Source of the DNA: Bacillota bacterium | GTDB taxonomy: Bacteria; Bacillota_I; Bacilli_A; Acholeplasmatales; Acholeplasmataceae | Assembly (NCBI GenBank): GCA_023458995.1 | Contig: JAEWVV010000166.1 | Coordinates: 1 to 23,078, forward strand | Direction: 5' to 3' | DNA: 23,078 nucleotides | Shown: positions 22,476-23,078 of the stretch, piece by piece | How the letters are laid out: each line of letters opens with the position of its first letter | Numbering within the stretch: the stretch's first letter is position 1 | Translations under genes and position numbers: made by a program | The notes under the pieces: generated by a model | What the model saw: the letters and a program-made list of their open reading frames with translations, nothing else | Database searches by the model: none | What the model was told of the DNA's origin: nothing

Positions 22476-22831
22476 ATGAGTGATATGACAATGATGACGA
22501 ACTCCCACAAATTTCAAAAAGTATATTTTATTGTTTCCATGTGCATGTTTTTTTTAGCGGTATTCTCTTTTTACTTGGGACTATTTATGCGAAGACAGTT
22601 AACAACGCACCTATGGTGATTGTCACTTTTACATCGTATTTTTTCTATTACCATTTTCTACATCTTATGATTGGTATAACATCTATTTTCTATTATACCA
22701 GTAGAATTCTTAAGAAACTATTAAGTATACATTTATTAAAAACAATTATCGGAATTATATTGACCCCTATCAGCGGAATCATATGTTATGCAGCTTTACT
22801 TTTACTTGCTTTAACAAACTGTCAGGCATAA
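22476..22831 (+). pseudogene. Small membrane protein gene split by a -1 frame change at a T8 tract
   Basis: From the ATG at 22476 (AAAGGA nine bases before it) the frame runs MSDMTMMTNSHKFQKVYFIV and on to a run of eight T at 22548-22555, then drifts to a TGA at 22617-22619 (47 codons). The -1 frame continues without a stop from the T-run to a TAA at 22829-22831 and is strongly hydrophobic throughout. Joined at the T-run, the two give a 118-residue protein with three or four membrane helices. The second frame has only a GTG at 22541 without a ribosome site. Options are a frameshift mutation, a phase-variable homopolymer, polymerase or ribosome slippage on the T-run, or a homopolymer sequencing error. 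No family recognised. Confidence 0.65.
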
Positions 22832-22853
22832 AAAAGTAATTTTTAAAATAGTA

Positions 22854-22882
22854 TTCACAAATACTTCATCATGTGCTATACT
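22854..22882 (+). promoter_or_regulatory. Promoter of the ABC transporter gene
   Basis: TTCACA (22854-22859), 17-base spacer, TATACT (22877-22882) with an extended TGC. One of the best promoters in the window. Confidence 0.7.
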
Positions 22883-22915
22883 CATTTTTGATATTACACG
22901 ATAGGAGAAATATTT

Positions 22916-23078
22916 GTGGACGCTATTATTAGAGTCGAACACCTCGTCAAAAGTTATGGAGATATTAAAGCAGTTAATGATATTTCTTTTCTTGTTAAAA
23001 GAGGAAGTCTTTTTGCTTTCTTAGGACCAAATGGAGCAGGGAAATCGACAACGATTAATGTGATGACAACCCTATTGG
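22916..23078 (+). CDS. ABC transporter ATP-binding protein, N-terminal part
   Basis: The first 54 residues of an ABC ATPase cut by the window edge. After IIRVEHLVKSYGDIKAVNDI comes the Walker A motif GPNGAGKST. The spacing and the GSLFAFLGPNGAGKSTTINV wording resemble DrrA/NatA-type exporters, so multidrug, antibiotic or sodium export is likely but unproven. The start is GTG at 22916, chosen because AGGAGA lies about eight bases before it. Partner permease genes would be expected beyond the window. Confidence 0.85.
   Translation, partial: MDAIIRVEHLVKSYGDIKAVNDISFLVKRGSLFAFLGPNGAGKSTTINVMTTLL

Noticed and set aside
22541..22831. Independent gene starting at the GTG 22541
   Set aside because: No ribosome site before it, and it would begin in the middle of a hydrophobic helix; a continuation of the 22476 frame by frame change explains it better.

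Overview
The window is AT-rich DNA from a low-GC Gram-positive lineage, most likely an Acholeplasma-like mollicute or close Firmicutes relative (inference). The genes are short and tightly packed, with strong AGGAGG-type ribosome sites and short U-tract hairpin terminators. Tryptophan is TGG, and TGA is a true stop (for example the HAD gene stop at 15656-15658, which lies inside a terminator hairpin). So the standard code applies, not the Mycoplasma code. I see no rRNA, tRNA or CRISPR array.

Layout. 3-310: wreck of an IS1182-like transposase and its hairpin end. 316-1968 (-): membrane-anchored EAL phosphodiesterase. 2124-4521: a LuxE/LuxC-type fatty-acid reductase pair without luciferase. 4607-6060: small membrane protein, OsmC/Ohr peroxidase, conserved protein of unknown function. 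6101-12484: a promoter with a cre-like site, then a five-gene sugar-acid operon (uxaE, PfkB kinase, gnd, SDR mannonate oxidoreductase, LarA homologue) closed by a terminator. 12516-13911: ECF-transporter S component with a P-loop kinase. 13916-15658: SRPBCC protein (-), cupin, HAD phosphatase. 15721-17073 (-): class-3-like aldehyde dehydrogenase. 17161-21817: BaiN/HI0933-type flavoprotein, four-PAS diguanylate cyclase, MFS permease. 21845-23078: unknown membrane protein (-), a small membrane gene split by a T8 tract, and the start of an ABC-transporter ATPase.

The most interesting unit is the sugar-acid operon. Read in order of chemistry, its enzymes could form an unbroken route: tagaturonate -> fructuronate (UxaE) -> mannonate (UxuB-type SDR) -> gluconate (LarA-type C2 epimerase) -> 6-phosphogluconate (PfkB kinase) -> ribulose 5-phosphate + CO2 (Gnd). 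This would bypass the usual mannonate dehydratase / KDG kinase / KDPG aldolase branch, and would balance its own redox because one step uses and another makes a reduced nicotinamide. UxuA, KdgA and uronate isomerase are not in the window. The LarA and kinase specificities are inferred, not shown.

Two cyclic-di-GMP enzymes (an EAL protein with a decayed GGDEF domain, and a PAS-rich cyclase lacking the inhibitory-site arginine) suggest active second-messenger signalling. The LuxE/LuxC pair and the aldehyde dehydrogenase point to fatty-aldehyde metabolism of unknown purpose.
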